Positions 45,284 through 55,979 of a DNA stretch of 64,000 nt are shown piece by piece (the first letter of the stretch is position 1; the number at the start of each line of letters is the position of its first letter). Both the position numbers and the translations under genes were made by a program. Origin of the DNA: Gyrodactylus bullatarudis (lineage: Eukaryota; Platyhelminthes; Monogenea; Gyrodactylidea; Gyrodactylidae); contig SSNU01000138.1 of NCBI GenBank assembly GCA_012064415.1, positions 1 through 64,000 on the forward strand, given 5' to 3'. The notes under the pieces were generated by a model. It searched no databases, was not told where the DNA came from, and saw nothing but the letters and a program-made list of their open reading frames with translations.

Positions 45284-46186
45284 CTATTGACCAGATAGTT
45301 TAAAAAATTTGAAAATTCCTTATGATGTTCCCAAATTTTGTATTTAATCTATGAAAATTATGAGATCAAACATTGAAAAGTAGAATATATTTTTAAATGA
45401 CTATTGAGATTTTGGTAAAAATAGCTTTAGATTTAGATTTTATGTCCAACGAAAAAATGTTGAAATAAAGTTCATGGTCAAATGCTACTTTATAATTAAG
45501 ATTTTCTCGGGATATTCGATTGATAATCAGGAGTCATCCTTGAAACCGATAATTGAAAAATTATAGCGTAATTTGAAAATTACATTGAGGTCCAAGCCAA
45601 TCATTATAATTATTATAAAGTATTTTGAAGACACATTTCCCCAATTAATTTGGGATATGTAATTAAAATAGTAATTTCAATCTACTCAAACTGTAATTAT
45701 CCTTGATATGAGTAATTTTTAAAAGTGTTAATTCCGTTACCTCACTCCTCCCCTAGAAAAAACCCATGATCAGGCAATTTATTATTCAGAGTTGAAAAAG
45801 GAAACTTAATTAAATATTTATAAGATGAAGTCTATTCAAGATCATAAATTTATTACACGTTACATGTCAATAAGATAAATAATTCCCCAACTGGGCAGAG
45901 TTATCGAAAATAATAAAAACGACATTAATATATTCTGAGAAGGATGATTGACGATAGAATAATGAGATTAGTCTTTATATTCTTGGTTGTTTAGAGTGAG
46001 AAATAAATAAGTCAAACTGACAATATGACAAGATCCACCTTTACTGTATTTCATTAATATGGGAATAAAAAGAGATTACGTATTCAGAGTTGAGTTTGAA
46101 AGCCTTTTTCGAAACGAATTTGATTATTTTTTGGAATTGGATTAAGAAAGCCTTCAAAAACATTTTTTTCTTTTACGTGGTTAATT
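45284..46186. other. AT-rich spacer DNA, nothing recognised
   Basis: No LINE-B terminus or coding piece was seen in this interval. Confidence 0.4.
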
Positions 46187-47125
46187 TTTTTTGTTAGACA
46201 ATATTTATTTAAAACTAATTATATACAAAATAAATAAAACTAGTGACAAATTGATCGATTGTAGATTTGAATTTTTTTAAATGAAAACATTATTTAAAAC
46301 AAGGTGATGTGAGGTTTTTAACAAGTTCAACTGATCTTGATCCCAAGCAAGTGTAGACAGCACACCAATCTATTTATAACCATATTTACCTATATTGTAC
46401 ATATCAGTAGAATATTTCTAACAAAAAAAAATCCAATGCACCTTATGCATTTAGGACAAGCACAATCGTAAATTTTATACTTATCATTGATTGATTCATA
46501 AGATGAGAGTAGAAAAGATTTCCTATAAGATTGATGTCTAAAGTTATAATCATGCTCGATAGGAGAACAAGTTGCTAGGAAATCTTTTACAATAAAAGCA
46601 TATCTTCGAACCCAAAAAGGCTGAAGACCCGAGGCTAGAATCCGAGAATTATATATATATTTTTTTTAATTTTGAACCTTTTTCTCCTTTTTCTTTTTAT
46701 ACAGATAGACCAATACAAGCCAGAATACAACATAGTCAGGCAGCAAGCGAACAACGTTATAGTCAATATATTTTTTTGTTAGACAAAACACTTATATTTC
46801 AATAAAATAATAATTACAAATAAATATAATATAATCTTTGAAGAGGTTCTCATTAAAAAATGTAAAAGAAATAAATAGATAAAAATAATGTTCAATCAAA
46901 TTCATCAATTTGGAGAGTGTGAAAAGTTATCATAAAATGAACTTTCTTTCCTTATCCTGACTTAGCGTCATACAATGATCGCATCTCAACCTCAGAATTA
47001 AATCCCCTTTGGTTACGAAGATTCTATCATTGTAAAAAATTACATTAACTCAGCTCAATTAGTCGAAAATTTTTACAATCTAACAAGATCCTCATTTTCA
47101 GATCACTATTTACTCTGTATAAAAT
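46187..47125. mobile_element. Cluster of truncated LINE-B tails in both orientations
   Basis: Reverse-strand tails start tttttttgttag at about 46187 and 46772; a forward end tttctaacaaaaaaaa lies at about 46431. The reverse strand 46655-46440 reads ILASGLQPFWVRRYAFIVKD, the forward strand at 46950-47040 PDLASYNDRI. A dispersed repeat (46670-46770, agatagaccaatacaagcc and agcaagcgaacaacgttata) is shared with 61350-61420. Confidence 0.7.
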
Positions 47126-47139
47126 ATGATAGATAGCAA

Positions 47140-47545
47140 ATATAAATTATCTATTGGAAACACTTTTGTACAAATTTTATGCTAGACCAGTTATAGAATA
47201 TTGTTCGGCAGTACGGAATTCTGAAGGTAGAAAATGGTCGAAAAATTCAAAGATCATTTGTACGGCTACTATCTTCGAGTTATCAAACTGAACTCAACTC
47301 CCCGAACAATTCTCCTAGACTTAGAAGAGAACTGAAATCAATTACTCTTATCAAATCATCCCCTATAGTAAGCTCTAACCGCCAAGGATTACGCTATAAT
47401 ATTTTTAGAATTTGGCAACCTAAAAAAGCTGGCAATATTTAATAAATGCAAAAACTTATTTGAAAATCTCAATAGATCAATTTAAAACCTTAGCTTGAAA
47501 AAATTTAAAAATGAACTCAAGAATAAATTAATGTACTCACAATAA
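47140..47545 (+). mobile_element. Fragment of a different LINE (LINE-D)
   Basis: The frame begins TLLYKFYARPVIEYCSAVRN, matching the post-RT region of LINE ORF2 (VRPILEYC.vvW pattern), then decays by frameshifts through ELNSP- and LRYNIFRIWQ-like pieces. The product is non-functional. Confidence 0.6.
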
Positions 47546-47562
47546 TATACAGATATATATAT

Positions 47563-47697
47563 TTTTTTGTTAAAAAGTATGGTTTTATTGAGTTAGGAAA
47601 GTAAAAATAAATAAATATATATAAATACAATATAGTATCTCTTGATATAATATGGCGGTTCAAAAATAAAATAAAATAATTTGATTAATCTATGTTA
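47563..47697 (-). repeat. LINE-B tail nearly identical to 52868-53003
   Basis: From the ttttttgtta terminus through agtatggttttattgagtta to ttgattaatctatgtt, about 130 bp match the copy at 52868-53003 almost base for base, in the same orientation. The difference at the terminus is gttaaaaag against gttagaaag. Confidence 0.85.
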
Positions 47698-47780
47698 CGA
47701 ATAAGTAATTCACGTAGTTTTTCAAACACGTCCGAAAATCCACTTTAGGAAATTCATAATTTAGAAAATTAAAAGAAGAT

Positions 47781-47833
47781 ATATTAAAACCAAATGTACA
47801 TTTCTTGAAGCATCATCAGTGGTAATTCTTCAA
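47781..47833 (-). repeat. Penelope-associated hairpin motif, best copy
   Basis: The reverse strand contains a 6-bp stem (47828-47833 with 47805-47810) around a 17-nt loop that includes accactgatgatg, followed by gaaatgtacatttggt. The strings ctgatga and gaaa are those of a hammerhead core, and acca can pair with tggt, but stem II would be only about 2 bp. It lies directly 3' of a Penelope-like ORF fragment. Confidence 0.6.
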
Positions 47834-47999
47834 AAATGATATTAGTTAAAAGTTCATTCAAGATAATATTTTACAACTCATGAAAGAAGTAGTAAAGTCA
47901 AAGAAAATAAGAATAAAATGCAAGCTGAAAAACACCAAAACTCTCCAATAAATAGCAACAGTGGAGAGAAAAGTGAAAAAGCTCACATTGGCCAAGATA

Positions 48000-48575
48000 A
48001 TTGAAGATTATAGGAATAATTCTTTTGAACACATAGATTAGGTTTATATAGATTAATAAGAAATTTTTCTTTCACCCATACATCTATGCTGTCGTCATTA
48101 GGGTTTTTGTATAAAACGAAAAAATTAGAAATTGAAGCTGTATGATCTTACTGGCTTCAGTAAATCCTTATGAATCAAACTAAACAATCTCTGAGTTTTA
48201 AATACAATTTTCAATTGTATGTTATTATAATGTTGATTGATGAGATCATTTAACCTTCTTCTAATGTCATTACTGAACCCATCACCTTTCAAGTTGAGCT
48301 TCATAAAAATAGTTGTTTTTTCCAATTCATCTGTTTCGACAACCTCATTTCTATCCATAGATACATTCATGAATTTGTCAACAAATTTACCGGGATAACC
48401 ATTTTCCTTCAGACTTAATTTTACGTTCTCTATTTCGTTAGACCATTCCTCAGGGTTTGCTATCTTTCTTATCGTCTTACTTAGACCAATTACTAAGCCA
48501 ACTTTATGAGAGATAGGACTGAAACTTGCATAATGTAGATACTTCCCGGTGTCAGCTTTCTTCTTATAAATATTT
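48000..48575 (-). pseudogene. Penelope-like element ORF fragment
   Basis: The reverse strand reads KADTGKYLHYASFSPISHK, then VGLVIGLSKTIRKIANPEEW and KENGYPGKFVDKF, the region after the RT catalytic core in Penelope-like elements. NNIQLKIVFKTQRLF and LLKPVRSYSF follow. After a stop at 48125 the frame continues to KEKFLINLYKPNLCVQKNYS, which resembles the end of the GIY-YIG domain, whose core is missing. The 3' hairpin repeat at 47781-47833 follows. The element is 5'-truncated and dead. Confidence 0.72.
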
Positions 48576-48659
48576 CTTATTTTCTATGTTCGTGAAATAA
48601 GACAATACAATACTAAGTGTTTAATTGATCCCAGAATGTTGATGAAATTTCTCGAAAGG

Positions 48660-49085
48660 CTTATTTATTTATCTAAATCATATATTTCACCTATTACAAA
48701 TCAGAGACATCTCTAACTATTTTATTTAATGAAACTATAGATGTTATTTACTTATGTTATGTTTAATTTCTAACAAAAAAAAGTTTTTATCATTATGTAC
48801 ATATAAATATGAATATTAAATAAACATTTTTTAACAAAAAAAAATCTCAGTGCCTAACTTTTGAACGTGTTCAATATCGGTTTTTACACTCTCTATTTCC
48901 TCATATTGACTCGTACAATGCACTAATATTGGTCTCTGGCCTTAACCCCCTTTGGGTCCGGAGATTTACTATTTTAGTCAAAAAATTCTCAGAGTCTTAT
49001 TCTCTCTCTAATAATAATTATTTTTTGAGAAATTCTAAATATAACCCTAACTACATACCATCTATTTATAACTTATTATAACGTT
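48660..49085 (+). mobile_element. LINE-B tails: two ends and one internal piece
   Basis: Two fragments end tttctaacaaaaaaaa (about 48783) and ttttaacaaaaaaaaa (about 48843). From 48856 an open piece reads FERVQYRFLHSLFPHIDSYN then ALILVSGLNPLWVRRFTILV and ESYSLSNNNYFLRNSKYNPN, the best-preserved LINE-B tail on this strand. Confidence 0.78.
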
Positions 49086-49095
49086 TTTTTCTTTT

Positions 49096-49575
49096 TTTTG
49101 TTAGACATGAATCTTATATTGAAAATAAATAAAAAATATAGATACGACTTATAAGGAGAATCTGAATGCATAATAGTACAAAATAATGTTTATCTGATTC
49201 AATAAAAATGTTAAATCAAAAACTCTGGATGTAGTAAAACATTGCAATATAGTAACATCAAGACTAGGGTATGCAAGAAATTCGAAATAATCTGGTTAAT
49301 GAAGATAGGAATAAAGCAAAGACTTAGAGTAATCAATTTTTAGCTTGATGTGAGAAATGATCAATTTAATATTGGTCAAGTCATCACAATCAGATAATTC
49401 ATATTTTGAAAAAATTAAATTATAAAAAGATAATAAGTAATTCGGGTCATATTTAGAATTTCTCAGATAATGATTATTATTAGAGAGAGAATAAGACTCC
49501 GAGAATTTTTTGACTAAAAAGGCATATCTCCGGACCCCAAGAGGATGTGCCTACCACAGAAACCCAGGATGTCTC
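49096..49575 (-). mobile_element. LINE-B tail, reverse orientation
   Basis: It starts ttttttttgttagac at the 3' end and reads VRRYAFLVKKFSESYSLSNN, then YDPNYLLSFYNLIFSKYELS and HIKLKIDYSKSLLYSYLH before a stop. It is nearly the same protein as 48856-49085 on the opposite strand, so the two form an inverted pair. Confidence 0.8.
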
Positions 49576-50603
49576 GTCTTGCTTATGGATTTTATGATTT
49601 AAAAAAAACTATATTTTGAACATCTATGATTTCTCTGTACATATTTATATCAATTTACATAATATAATGTTGCAATTTCAAAAAATAGAAATATAAATCA
49701 AATGGTAGTCATGAACTCTCTGAGACTTGTATGGATTAATAAAACATTATGATGAGACTATCTGAATCTGAGAAAAGTAAACATTCCTTTTAGCAACAAG
49801 AAGTATCATTCATAATTCCCATTTCTCAAGTATCAATCTCCAGTAGTAGATGCACTGAGTATTTTTATATGGGCATAAATAAATGTCGTCAAGTATGCGA
49901 AGGTCACAATTATTATTATTCAGGCTACTCACTCATGAATTCTTCATCGGATGGAAAAATATCGGGTAGTGGGGTGAATCGATTTAGATACATGAGTAAC
50001 ATGTGAACAGATTGAGATAGGGAGGGAGGGTGTTGAGAAAGGATATGAGTACTACTCATTGAGTAGGGAATATTATCAATTAGAAATAAAGGAGATCATT
50101 CACTTGAAGCTGGTATCATGATGAACCTCAAAAACACTATGTGAGATTCATCTCAATAATAGCATCGTTACTAACGTTTTAAGGAAGAAACTACATTTTA
50201 GTTTAACGATACTCAAACAAGTGACAGGCCCGTATATATTTCCAAATCATCTTGAAGGTCTTGTTTTTTTTGAGGGATTGAAACTCAAATATGTCGAAAG
50301 GTTAAGCAAGTTATGAGATTTTTTTCTTAATGATCCATATAAACTTGGTTACTAAGAGAAGTAAAATGCAATTCCAACAAGATCAAAACGATCTACTTTT
50401 GAAAAAATCGTCTGAAAGAAGCTTAGAAAAAAATGAGCTATTAGGGATAGATTTTTGAATTCTAATATATTCCTTGGTTGAAAATGTGGTTTAATATTAA
50501 ATTTTTGGTTCGAACTAACAAAAAAAATTATATATTAATTTTCCAAAATTATTTTGTATTAAAGTGGCAATGATAGTGTCCTAGATTCCTTTTTTGTAAA
50601 TTT
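49576..50603. other. Spacer DNA, nothing recognised
   Basis: No coding piece, terminus or repeat partner was noticed. Confidence 0.4.
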
Positions 50604-51290
50604 TTTTTGTTAGATATGTGTACAAAATAATATAAATTGAGTTTTCTTGGGAACAAATTAGAAATGTCATTGAATCTTGATGGATGGAGAATTTTGGTTT
50701 TTAATAAATAAACAAAAAAGCCTTTCAAGAGATTTCGTTAATATTCTGGGATTATTGAAGATTAGCATATAGAAGACTCTTTGAGTAGTCAAGTTTAGAC
50801 CTTATATGAGACATTATGGTTTTAATGTTTGTAAGATCATTACATTCTGTAAGTTTGAATTTTTTATCGATCATGTTATAAGAGGATAGTAAATAATGAT
50901 TAGAGAAAGAGGGGTTTCTAACGTTATATGTATTTTCAAGTAATTCGACTGATTTAACAAAGGTTTTTAAAATAATGGCATATCTTCTAACCTAAAGAGG
51001 GTTAAGCCCTGAGATTAAAATACGAGAATTGTAAGAGTCTAAGTCAGGAAATAAAAAATATAGAAATCTGGATTGAATATGCTCAATCTCTAGTGATTTT
51101 TCAAAGGTGAGTGTGGGAACGAGTGGAGAGATTTTTTTTGTTAGAATAAATCTATATTGAAAAATAGGAATTGCAACAAAATACTAATGGAGAATACAAA
51201 TAAATAGTAGTCGAGATATAGTCGAGATTGTTTGAGACTAAAGCTTTGAAAGCCTTAGGTTAGTGGACTTAGAGAATTTTAAAATTTGAT
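50604..51290 (-). mobile_element. Two LINE-B tails, reverse orientation
   Basis: Termini tttttttgttag lie at about 50604 and 51133. The first copy reads FLYFLFPDLDSYNSRILISG, then a stop in place of the Trp in LNPLW, then YNMIDKKFKLTECNDLTNIK and SHIRSKLDYSKSLLYANLQ. Confidence 0.78.
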
Positions 51291-51559
51291 ATTATAACTT
51301 CTGAGAAGTCATCGAAGATTTTTGACACGTAAGACATATTTTGCTTATACTATATTGAAAATGATCGGGAGAAAAATATTTCAGCTTCTATCATGGAAAA
51401 TATGGCCAAAATTAAATTCAGCAAATTTTTCATCACGTTAATCTTAATACAAAATGATTGTTTCTATTGCAACCAGTTCAAAAAATAGATTGAACCATAT
51501 ATTTTATACATCATTCGAATTCTTTAGAAGAGTCCGGGCTAGAAATCGAAAATGTGCAA

Positions 51560-51810
51560 AATCGATAAGATCAAAATTAGACTATTCCATGTCTCTTCTT
51601 TATTCTCATCTTCAAAAGCCAGATGATTAACGAATTTCTTACAGATTTATTAGCATTTTATTTCTTATTAAAAAAAAAAAAAAACAATTTGCTTTGCCTA
51701 CAAAAACAGATAGATTGTATTGACCATTATGAACACTTATGAACAGATTTACATTTTATTTTATATATTTATATTTTCTTTTCAAAAATAAACTTGTCTA
51801 ACAAAAAAAA
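51560..51810 (+). mobile_element. LINE-B 3' tail, copy related to 43340-43574
   Basis: It shares aaattagactattccatgtc and tcatcttcaaaagccagatg with 43350-43395 and ends cttgtctaacaaaaaaaa at about 51809. Confidence 0.8.
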
Positions 51811-52576
51811 ATAGAAAAAACTGAGAAAAAGAGTTCAAAACCAATTTTTCATCCCAAAAAATAGAGATAATCTGAAATTAATCGAGCAATCCGTTTGTAT
51901 CAACTTGTATCAGTTCAAATACAGATCGTAGATTATCCAGGTTGAGATCAGACAAGAAAATTTAGAATTGAAATTTCAAAAAATTCTTGATTCTAATTGT
52001 TGTTTGTTAGTAGTTCCGAAGTGTCTATTGAATTCTTTGACCATAAAAGTTTTCAAAATGTTCACATGTTTATCTTTAGAAAAATATATATTCTGAATTT
52101 TATTTCTTTTCAAATATGTTATGCAATTATGACCGTTATGAATTGCTAATGCATATTTCTAATAGTTTACGAGGAAAACTATTATTTCCTTGGTATCATA
52201 AATTTCCCCATTCTTGCTTCAGTTGTCAAGGCATTAACATTATTAAAATTATGATAATCTTCGTTAATTTTTACTTCAATGAATGGGGATTTTTCCTTAA
52301 CATAAAATACTTTTCATCTATAGGTATTCTATTCCCACACAATGAAGAAGATGGACACACGACCAAAGTCGTATAACTGACATGAGTTCATTTATAACTA
52401 TTAATTGATTTATATTCACAAAATTTTCAAAAATTCAAACTTTTATTTAAACTCACGATTGAATTTTTTGTTTCTATGAGAATATTCTTTTATATGTTAA
52501 CTCGTTATTGTTGATCACGAATCGAAATTTGGCTCATTAAGTGAACCAAGAACCCCAAACTTTGATGACCAAAGGT
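51811..52576. other. Spacer DNA, nothing recognised
   Basis: An 86-codon frame at 52116-52376 has no domain and a biased composition; it is not called. Confidence 0.4.
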
Positions 52577-53220
52577 TTTTTTTGTTAGAAAGAAATTCTT
52601 ATATTCTGAATTGATAGGTAGAAAAATATGAAAATAAAATAAAGTTTAGTTTTTTAAAAGAAATAATCATAAATATGGTTTTTAAATTAAAGAAAAAATC
52701 AATAACTTAAAGTGAATTTAAAAAGGAATTCGGCCAATTATTTGGTTAATCAAAGGAAGAATAAAGAAAAGATTTTGATTTGAAATTAGCTATTAATGAT
52801 TTAAGATCAGAAAGATTCGAACAATCAGATATGTTATATTTTCTAAAGAGAATATTAAACCAAGATATTTTTTTTGTTAGAAAGTATGGTTTTATTGAGT
52901 TAGGAAAGTAAAAATAAATAAATATATATAAATACAATATAGTATCTCTTGATATAATATGGCGGTTCAAAAATAAAATAAAATAATTTGATTAATCTAT
53001 GTTCGTGAAATATGTATAATGAGAATTGTAGAAATAAATAAGCCTTTCAAGAAATTTCATTAACATTCTGGGATTAATGAAGGTTAGCATAGAGAAGACT
53101 CTTAGAATAAACAAGTTTAGACCTTATGTGAGACATTATTATAGTTTTTAAGGACAGTCAGAGATTTCATACTTTTTATCAATCATATTATATGAAGATA
53201 GTAAATAGTGATTTGAAAAA
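52577..53220 (-). mobile_element. LINE-B tails, reverse orientation (three pieces)
   Basis: Termini tttttttgttag lie at about 52577 and 52868. The first copy reads NISDCSNLSDLKSLIANFKS before its stop. The second begins with the 130-bp block shared with 47563-47697. A third piece (about 53010-53220) resembles 50650-50900. Confidence 0.75.
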
Positions 53221-53329
53221 GAGGGGTTTCTGACGTTATATTATATTATTTGATCATAATTATTCAAAATCACTTCTTTAAAACCACATTCATTAATCTT
53301 ACCTTATTGATCGAATATTTGTTTGAAAC

Positions 53330-54445
53330 TTCCAAGTTAAATAGAAAGTATCCAGTATAGATTCTTAAGCTCTCTTTATCCTCACTTAGACTCTTATAAT
53401 GAACTTATCTCCATCTCAGGACTTCAAACGAGTGTGAGGAAAAATCTATTCCTGTAAGAAAATATTTTCTGTGAAAAAAGAAGATTCTATATTACAGGTA
53501 AATTTACAGATGTTTTTCAAGAAATTGATACACTATTAATTTGGCAACTAATTTAGTCAATAAAAATTAAACCTATTTGACATGAAGATGATAATTTAAT
53601 TTTTTTACAAAAAACTCAATATTTTTCTTCATAAATCAGAAATTTTTTTTTCTAATTCCATGGTAAAATTAGCCTATTAGTTAAGAAAATTTTTTAAATT
53701 TCCAAAAGAATTCAATCTGACCAAAATTAGGCCGTTTTTCGAATTTCGAAAATGCACCGAATTTCCACTTTTTCAACTTTTGAAACCAATATTTGAAGCA
53801 ATTGAATGCAAATATTCGAAATCAAAATCAGATAAAGAAAGTTTTATTGAAGAAATAATGATTCTTGCATATTTCGGAAATTGTAAATGAATTGTCTTGA
53901 ACACTTCTAGAATATGATCTTCTTTTGTAATAAAAAACAATTTGATATTTATTCAGTTAGGAATGAATCTCTTTATGATGAAAAATATATTTCCATTCAG
54001 ATAAATTCACCTGATCATCATGTACCTCTATTATAGAAGAAATTGAATGATTTTCGATAAGTGAAGCATAAGTTAATGCTCACGTGGAAGTTCAGATTAC
54101 CCACATCTTAATTCAGTGTAAAGATCCCTATTTGTGAAAAAAAGATGAATATGATGGTATCAAGATGAGAAAACTGGGTATTTTATGTAGGTTTGTATGT
54201 TTTTTTTATTTAATAAAATTTATATCTATTTAACAGAGGAAATAAGAAGAAGTAACAAAGCTTGATGCACCAAGTAGAAGGTAAGAGGAGTGATAAAGAT
54301 TAAGATGCTGGCAAAATGCTCGAGGAGCGTGTTAGTGTATTCAAAAAGGGGAAGATGTTGTAAAAGATAAAGATTAATACACATGAAAAGTCGATAGTGA
54401 GATAGAATACATATCTCCCTACCCTGCTCAAGCGGGATGAACAGT
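53330..54445. other. LINE-B and FB-2 remnants upstream of Prospero copy 2
   Basis: About 53375-53440 reads LYPHLDSYNELISISGLQTS (LINE-B). About 53575-53800 starts tttgacatgaagatgataat and carries the FB-2 left arm (cgtttttcgaatttcgaaaa). The remaining part shows no gene and is unlike the DNA upstream of Prospero copy 1. Confidence 0.6.
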
Positions 54446-54448
54446 TCT

Positions 54449-54513
54449 GATTGGACGAAATAGGTAGAGACATCCGATTGGTCGATCACACTTTGAGGGG
54501 AGAGTATTTATAT
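54449..54513 (+). promoter_or_regulatory. Prospero copy 2 core promoter
   Basis: Two gattgg boxes (54449-54454 and 54476-54481) precede a TATA-like tatttata at 54505-54512. Transcription would be expected to start about 30 bp later, shortly before the ATG at 54555. Confidence 0.65.
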
Positions 54514-54554
54514 CCATCTTCCAACATTGATTAAATCATCATATTTAACTCATC

Positions 54555-55834
54555 ATGTCTAATTCAGCTAACTGTAACAACTTTTCCATGGATTATCTTG
54601 TCAAGAGTGAGCCAGATGAAATTCTTGCCACGAGCGGTTCCCTAGATGAAGGTTACCAGAGCACATCCTCAACAAAATCAGCTGTCATGTCATCTTCAGA
54701 GAGCGGATTTAATGTCGACATGAATAACAACGTCAGCAATGAGTTGAACAGCACTTTTTCCCCAGCCCTGCTAGCCAAGGCAATGGACATTCTCAACAGA
54801 CAGAAGAGCCAGTCATTCAGACCGTTTGGCGCCTTCTCCCCCGTCCAGCAGAGACAGCCAGACCAGGAAATCATCCTCCAGGGTCTCCTCACTCAGATTC
54901 GAAGCAACATGTTGAAAATGGTTGACAACTCATTGGCTCAGATCGAGTACTCCCTTAGACACCAACAGCTAGATCCATGCACACTGGCCGGCTACTTGGG
55001 AAATCAAGACTTTCTCCAGTCGAGGACGTTCTTTCCACCTGCTCCATTCCAAGAGTACCAAGTTAAACATGCCACATCCACTCCTCTCAGAAATAACGAC
55101 AGGAAAAGACCAAACCCTGAACACTGCGAACAGTACGACATGCCCCAACAGAAGGAGCTACGCATTAACGACAGTTGCCTCACCACTGACTCTAGTGCCA
55201 TCAACATGAGTCTCAATTCAGTCCTCAACACGGGACATTTGAAGAAGGCCAAGCAAATGTTCATGTTCACCAGATACCCAAACTCTTCCCTGCTAAAGAA
55301 GGTCTTCTCAGACATCAACTTCACAAGGTCCAATACCTCTCAGCTCATCAAGTGGTTCAGTAACTTTAGGTAAGGATTTATTCTAAATTTGAGAATGAAT
55401 AATTCTAATTGACAGGTGTCAGACTTACGTGAGTCTCGTTGCATGACTGATCAGCATGATTCTTGAGTATTTGTTCAATGTGCGCTTCATGTTAATGTAA
55501 TCAGGTTATTAATATCCTTTTTATCAGAGAATACCTCTTCATCAACATCGAGAAGTACGTACGGCAAATGATCAATGAAGGTGTCACATGTACCGAACAG
55601 CTCCCAGAGATGAACCTCGATAATGAGTTAATGCAGATGTTGGTCGCCCACTACAATCGGTCCAGTTGCATAGAGGTCCCACGAGAATTCGTAGACCTAG
55701 TTGACTTGACAGTGAACAAATTCCATGCAGCTATTGTCAATGAAGAGGACAGGAATAGTGCTTGGAAGAAGCCAATTTACAAGATTATCGTTCAGTTGGA
55801 GCAGCAGTTACCAGACCACTTTTTCAGATCCTAA
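54555..55834 (+). CDS. pros: Prospero-class homeobox protein, copy 2, 373 aa
   Basis: Exons 54555-55369 and 55528-55834, phase 2, with the same 158-bp intron as copy 1. The protein is residue-for-residue the same as copy 1, including the homeo-Prospero domain (LIKWFSNFRE, HYNRSSCIEVPREF, WKKPIYKIIVQLEQ). Nothing in the coding part marks it as the dead copy, and both have intact splice sites and a TATA box. The two copies are transcribed away from each other. Because only about 109 bp of upstream DNA is shared, distal enhancers are likely to differ. Gene conversion, recent duplication and assembly error all predict this identity. Confidence 0.93.
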
Positions 55835-55979
55835 TTTAAGCTTGAAGGTTTTTTTACCTAAGATTTATTAATAAATTTATTAGAAAGTTTACTCATGAAT
55901 TTTTTTCACTCCACAACATTTGTCAGAATTTATTGTTTTGGCTTAAACATTGTAGTTTTTACACTCGATGAGCGTCGTT

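Larger units (their letters stand above)
54446..55979 (+). repeat. Right arm of inverted duplication carrying Prospero copy 2
   Basis: The partner of 40337-41870. It starts within a CCAAT-type motif (tctgattgg) and ends at gcgtcgtt. The flanking DNA on both sides is unrelated to that around the left arm. Confidence 0.95.

Noticed and set aside
47781..47833. Confident hammerhead ribozyme call
   Set aside because: Core strings are present, but stem II is only about two pairs and a competing 6-bp hairpin is better conserved; kept only as a finding.
1941..54481. Recurrent ccaatca / tgattgg strings through the window as a regulatory network
   Set aside because: About fifteen occurrences are not clearly more than base composition and repeats explain; only those in the Prospero promoter are reported.
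55004..55333. Long antisense frames over both Prospero genes (also 40983-41312, 41424-41663, 54653-54892)
   Set aside because: They are shadows of the Prospero coding strand, identical in both arms because the arms are identical.
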